Origin: Lentisphaerota bacterium
GTDB lineage: Bacteria; Verrucomicrobiota; Kiritimatiellia; UBA8416; JAIOPI01
Assembly: GCA_021413965.1 (NCBI GenBank)
Contig: JAIOPI010000014.1
Location: forward strand, 248,001 to 312,000
Direction of reading: 5' to 3'
Length of the DNA: 64,000 bases
A program made the translations under genes and the position numbers. Below the pieces are notes generated by a model. It searched no databases and was not told the DNA's origin. It was given only the letters and a program-made list of their open reading frames with translations. Shown here one piece after another: positions 61,198 to 64,000 of this stretch; position 1 is the first letter of the stretch; each line of letters begins with the position of its first letter.

Positions 61198-63645
61198 ATG
61201 CAAAAGCTAGACCTGACCGGAGCATGGACACTCTCGTGCCCGCGCCGCCGCCAGACCGTGCGGGCACAGGTTCCGGGCGACACCCACAGCGCCTTGCTGG
61301 CTGCGGGCGCCATCCCGGATCCCTACTGGGCCGACAACGAGCAGCGCGTGCAATGGATCGGCCGCGAAACCTGGATCTACTCCCGCACCTTCGAGCTGCC
61401 GGCCTCCTTCCTCAAGGAGCGGTCCGTCTTCCTGCACAGCGACAGCCTGGACACGGTGGCGGACATCGCCATCAACGACCAGCGCGTGGCCCACACCGCG
61501 AACATGTTTACGCGGCACCGGTTTGAGGTGAAGTCGGCGCTGCGCCCGGGGCGCAACGACATCCGGATCGTGTTCACGTCTCCCGAGCTTGCCGCCAAGG
61601 CCGAAGCCCGGCGGTTGCCCTATCCGATTCCCTGCTCCACGTATCCCGTCCAGTCGCCCCATCGGAACCTGCTGCGCAAGGTCCAGTGCCACGCCGGCTG
61701 GGATTGGGGGCCCTCGCTGATGGTGTCCGGGATCAACGGCGCCCTCTACCTGGGCGCCACCTCCCAGGGGCGCATTGAGTATGTGACCACTACGCAGACG
61801 CACGGCCGGCACCAGGTGGCGGTCGAGGTGTGCGCCGACGTCGAGGCGCCCGCCGACGGCCGCAGCACGCTCGACATCACGCTGGGGGACCAGACTGCTT
61901 CCCGCGACGTCGTTCTGCGGCGGGGCCGGAACCTCCTGCGGCACACGGTCACGCTGCCGCGTCCGAAGCTCTGGTGGCCGCAGGGCCACGGTTCACAGCC
62001 GCTCTATGCGCTGACCGTGCGCGTCGCCGGCGATGTCGTGCGCAAGCGCCTCGGGCTCCGCACGATCGAGGTCGTGAACACGGAAGACAAGCACGGCCTG
62101 TCCATGACGTTCCGGATCAACGGGCGGGACGTCTTCTGCAAGGGCGCCAACTGGATCCCGTGCGACGGGCTCCCTCAGCGCCAGACCCGCGCGGTGGTCG
62201 ACGACCTGCTCACCAGCGCCGTCCAGGCCAACATGAACATGCTGCGCGTGTGGGGCGGGGGACAGTATGAGTCGGACGATTTCTACGATCTGTGCGACGA
62301 GAAGGGCCTGCTGGTCTGGCAGGACTTCATGTTCTCCTGCGCCCTGTATCCGGCCACGCCGACGTTCCTGGAACAGGTGCGGGAGGAGGCGCGGCACCAG
62401 GTCAGGCGCCTGCGCGACCATGCCTGCCTGGCGCTGTGGTGCGGGAACAACGAGGACGTCGGCGCCCTGGGCTGGTTCGCGGAGTCGAAGCAGAACCGCG
62501 ACCGCTACCTGGTCGACTATGACCGTCTGAATGAGGGGGTGCTCGGCCAGGCGGTTGACGCGTGCGATCCGACGCGCATGTTCTGGCCCAGCAGCCCCTG
62601 CGGCGGGCGTGGCGACTATTCCGACTGCTGGCACGACGATTCGCGCGGCGACATGCATTACTGGTCGGTCTGGCACGAGGGGAAATCCTTCGACGCCTAC
62701 TACAAGGTCAACCCGCGCTTCTGTTCGGAATTCGGCTACCAGTCGTTCCCGTCGCTGGACACGATCCGTACCTACGCCCCAGCCGACCAGTTCAACGTGA
62801 CGGCGCCCGTCATGGAGTATCACCAGCGCAATCCCGGCGGGAACGCGCGCATCATGGAGATGTTCGGCCGCTACTTCCGCGCGCCGGAAGGCTTTGCGAA
62901 TTTCGTCTACCTCAGCCAGGTGCAGCAGGGGCTGGCGATCAAGACGGCCGTCGAGTACTGGCGCAGCCTGCGTCCCACTTGCATGGGCACGTTGTACTGG
63001 CAGTTGAACGACAACTGGCCGGTCTGCTCCTGGTCCTCCGTGGAGTATGGCGGCAAGTGGAAGCTGCTGCACCACATGGCCCGCCGCTTCTATGACCCGG
63101 TGCTGGTGTCGGTCCGTCCCGGCGAGGGCGGCCGCGTGGAGCTGTGGCTGACCAACGACGGGCCCGCGCCCCTGGCGGGGCGGTTGACGCTGCGCGTCAT
63201 GGATTTTGCGGGCCGGGTGCGGCGCCGCGTGTCGGTGCCGGTTCGTGTGCCGGCGGGTTCGGCGAAGCGGATCAAGCGGTTTGCGGTCCAGGCGCTGGCG
63301 CCGGAGCCGGAGAAGGTGTTCCTGTCGGTTGCCCTGACGGCGGGGGGGCGGATCGTCCGCAATGAGCATTTCTTCCGTCCCTATAAGCAATGCGACCTGG
63401 CGCGGGCGGCGATTCGTCTCGCGACGACGTCGGCCGGCGGGGCGTTTCGCGTCACGATCCGCACGGACAGGCCGGCGTTCTACGTCAGCCTGAACGCCGA
63501 CGGCATCCGCGGCGAGTTCGACGACAATGCGTTCACCCTGCTCCCGGGCGAGCCCCGGGCCCTGGTCTTCACGCCCAAGCAGCGCACGACGCTCAAGGCC
63601 TTCAGGGCGGCGCTCAGCCTGCGCCACCTGCGGGAGACGTACTGA
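61198..63645 (+). CDS. Beta-mannosidase-like GH2 enzyme, 815 aa
   Basis: The start at 61198 follows CAGGAGTTCGT. The protein has the GH2 sugar-binding start (LDLTGAWTLSCPRRR, VPGDTHSALLAAGAIPDPYW), an immunoglobulin-like domain, and the catalytic barrel with CKGANWIPCDG, LRVWGGGQYESDDFYDLCD, acid/base Glu419 in WCGNNED and nucleophile Glu511 in FCSEFGYQS. These are hallmarks of beta-mannosidases and related exo-beta-glycosidases. The C-terminal Ig-like region ends near residue 815. There is no signal peptide, so it works on imported oligosaccharides. It ends the 55-64 kb operon. Confidence 0.92.
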   Translation: MQKLDLTGAWTLSCPRRRQTVRAQVPGDTHSALLAAGAIPDPYWADNEQRVQWIGRETWIYSRTFELPASFLKERSVFLHSDSLDTVADIAINDQRVAHTANMFTRHRFEVKSALRPGRNDIRIVFTSPELAAKAEARRLPYPIPCSTYPVQSPHRNLLRKVQCHAGWDWGPSLMVSGINGALYLGATSQGRIEYVTTTQTHGRHQVAVEVCADVEAPADGRSTLDITLGDQTASRDVVLRRGRNLLRHTVTLPRPKLWWPQGHGSQPLYALTVRVAGDVVRKRLGLRTIEVVNTEDKHGLSMTFRINGRDVFCKGANWIPCDGLPQRQTRAVVDDLLTSAVQANMNMLRVWGGGQYESDDFYDLCDEKGLLVWQDFMFSCALYPATPTFLEQVREEARHQVRRLRDHACLALWCGNNEDVGALGWFAESKQNRDRYLVDYDRLNEGVLGQAVDACDPTRMFWPSSPCGGRGDYSDCWHDDSRGDMHYWSVWHEGKSFDAYYKVNPRFCSEFGYQSFPSLDTIRTYAPADQFNVTAPVMEYHQRNPGGNARIMEMFGRYFRAPEGFANFVYLSQVQQGLAIKTAVEYWRSLRPTCMGTLYWQLNDNWPVCSWSSVEYGGKWKLLHHMARRFYDPVLVSVRPGEGGRVELWLTNDGPAPLAGRLTLRVMDFAGRVRRRVSVPVRVPAGSAKRIKRFAVQALAPEPEKVFLSVALTAGGRIVRNEHFFRPYKQCDLARAAIRLATTSAGGAFRVTIRTDRPAFYVSLNADGIRGEFDDNAFTLLPGEPRALVFTPKQRTTLKAFRAALSLRHLRETY

Positions 63646-63794
63646 TCCGGTCGCGTCCGCCGTCCGCCGGCTGATCCCACCGCGCGGCACCCTTCCGCGG
63701 CGGAGGATTGGGACTTCTACACGGTCAGCAGCGTGGCGTCACGCGTCTGTTGTTGCCATTCACGTTCAGACATCGTCCGCGTGTGTTTCGTCGT

Positions 63795-63823
63795 GATGTT
63801 TGAATCAAACAGTCATAGTGTTT
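63795..63823. promoter_or_regulatory. Repeated TGTTTGA half-sites upstream of a DeoR fragment
   Basis: TGTTTGA-A-TCAAACA (63795-63809) is a perfect 7-bp-arm palindrome with a 1-nt centre, and a third TGTTTGA lies at 63817-63823, 22 bp downstream. The region 63646-63846 shows no coding signal. It looks like an operator for a DeoR-type repressor. Confidence 0.5.
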
Positions 63824-64000
63824 GACCCCAACAACAGCCAGAAGGGCTCCTTGCCGAGAATACACGTCAGCATTGGATCCCGGCGCTTTTGTCGGGCCAG
63901 GGGTGGCTGCAAGTGGCCGGGTTGGCCTCGGAGCTGGGCCCCGCCTCGATGACCATTCGGCGAGACCTGGCGCGCCCCAGAAGGGGGGCGTGACCGTGGA
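63820..64000 (+). pseudogene. Frameshifted fragment of a DeoR-family regulator (runs off window)
   Basis: Reading from 63841, the frame gives LLAENTRQHWIPALLSGQ, then WLQVAGLASELG and SMTIRRDLARP, clearly the DeoR helix-turn-helix. It then hits TGA at 63991. In the +1 frame the sequence after DLARP continues as QKGGVTV, like the next DeoR segment, so a one-base shift is likely. There is no in-frame ATG or GTG start, only TTG at 63820. It is either a decayed gene or an assembly error in a C/G run. The rest lies beyond the window. Confidence 0.65.

Overview
This is a GC-rich (roughly two-thirds G+C), gene-dense chromosomal window that most resembles a heterotrophic member of the PVC superphylum (Verrucomicrobiota, Kiritimatiellota, Lentisphaerota or Planctomycetota). 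The basis is gene content: sulfatases, an alpha-L-fucosidase, a GntR-headed sugar-sensing regulator, Gfo/Idh/MocA proteins with non-standard motifs, an autotransporter-type surface protein, and a redoxin / c-type haem / copper monooxygenase-like lipoprotein. The phylum is an inference. No rRNA, tRNA, CRISPR array, prophage or insertion sequence was seen.

Layout. 1-7.9 kb (minus strand): a GntR/LacI-type regulator followed by three secreted proteins (a DNRLRE-like protein, a 1267-aa glycosidase-like protein, and a Calx-beta/autotransporter-like protein that runs off the left edge). 8.0-11.3 kb: a GH29 alpha-L-fucosidase and a large protein of unrecognised family, ended by a strong intrinsic terminator. 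11.3-17.3 kb: a CzcCBA-type heavy-metal efflux operon flanked by two small Cys-containing secreted proteins. 17.4-24.9 kb: an amidohydrolase, two sulfatases separated by a decayed serA, and a hydantoinase/oxoprolinase-type protein. 25-36 kb: a long Gfo/Idh/MocA protein divergent from an operon of aminotransferase, DeoR regulator, FGGY kinase, amidohydrolase, fucose/arabinose isomerase-like protein, uroporphyrinogen-decarboxylase-like protein and a second Gfo/Idh/MocA protein. This looks like catabolism of an unusual, perhaps sulfated, deoxy sugar. 36.1-38.0 kb: the redox lipoprotein.

38.36-53.0 kb is the most novel part, an apparent aryl-lipid or aryl-polyketide-like biosynthetic cluster. One arm is an acyl carrier protein, an O-methyltransferase and an AMP-ligase fused to a chorismate pyruvate-lyase-like domain. 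That arm could make and activate 4-hydroxybenzoate. It is followed by an MBOAT-SGNH membrane acyltransferase and a fatty-acyl-AMP ligase. The opposite strand carries a second ACP, a fatty-acid desaturase and a stand-alone type I ketosynthase that lacks an AT domain and has Met in place of the HGTGT histidine. A CPA2 antiporter coupled to a flavoprotein closes the region. The parts list recalls the start of mycobacterial phenolic glycolipid synthesis, but architecture and order differ.

53.0-63.6 kb: a secreted parallel beta-helix protein divergent from a second glycan-use operon: a paralogue of the 9.4-kb unknown family, an ADP-ribosylglycohydrolase-family protein, a GHL6-like glycosidase and a GH2 beta-mannosidase. 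The window ends in a frameshifted fragment of a DeoR regulator beneath repeated TGTTTGA half-sites. Three promoters (at 7.9, 11.3 and 22.9 kb) put the -10 box only 8-14 nt upstream of a start codon, suggesting very short or absent leaders.
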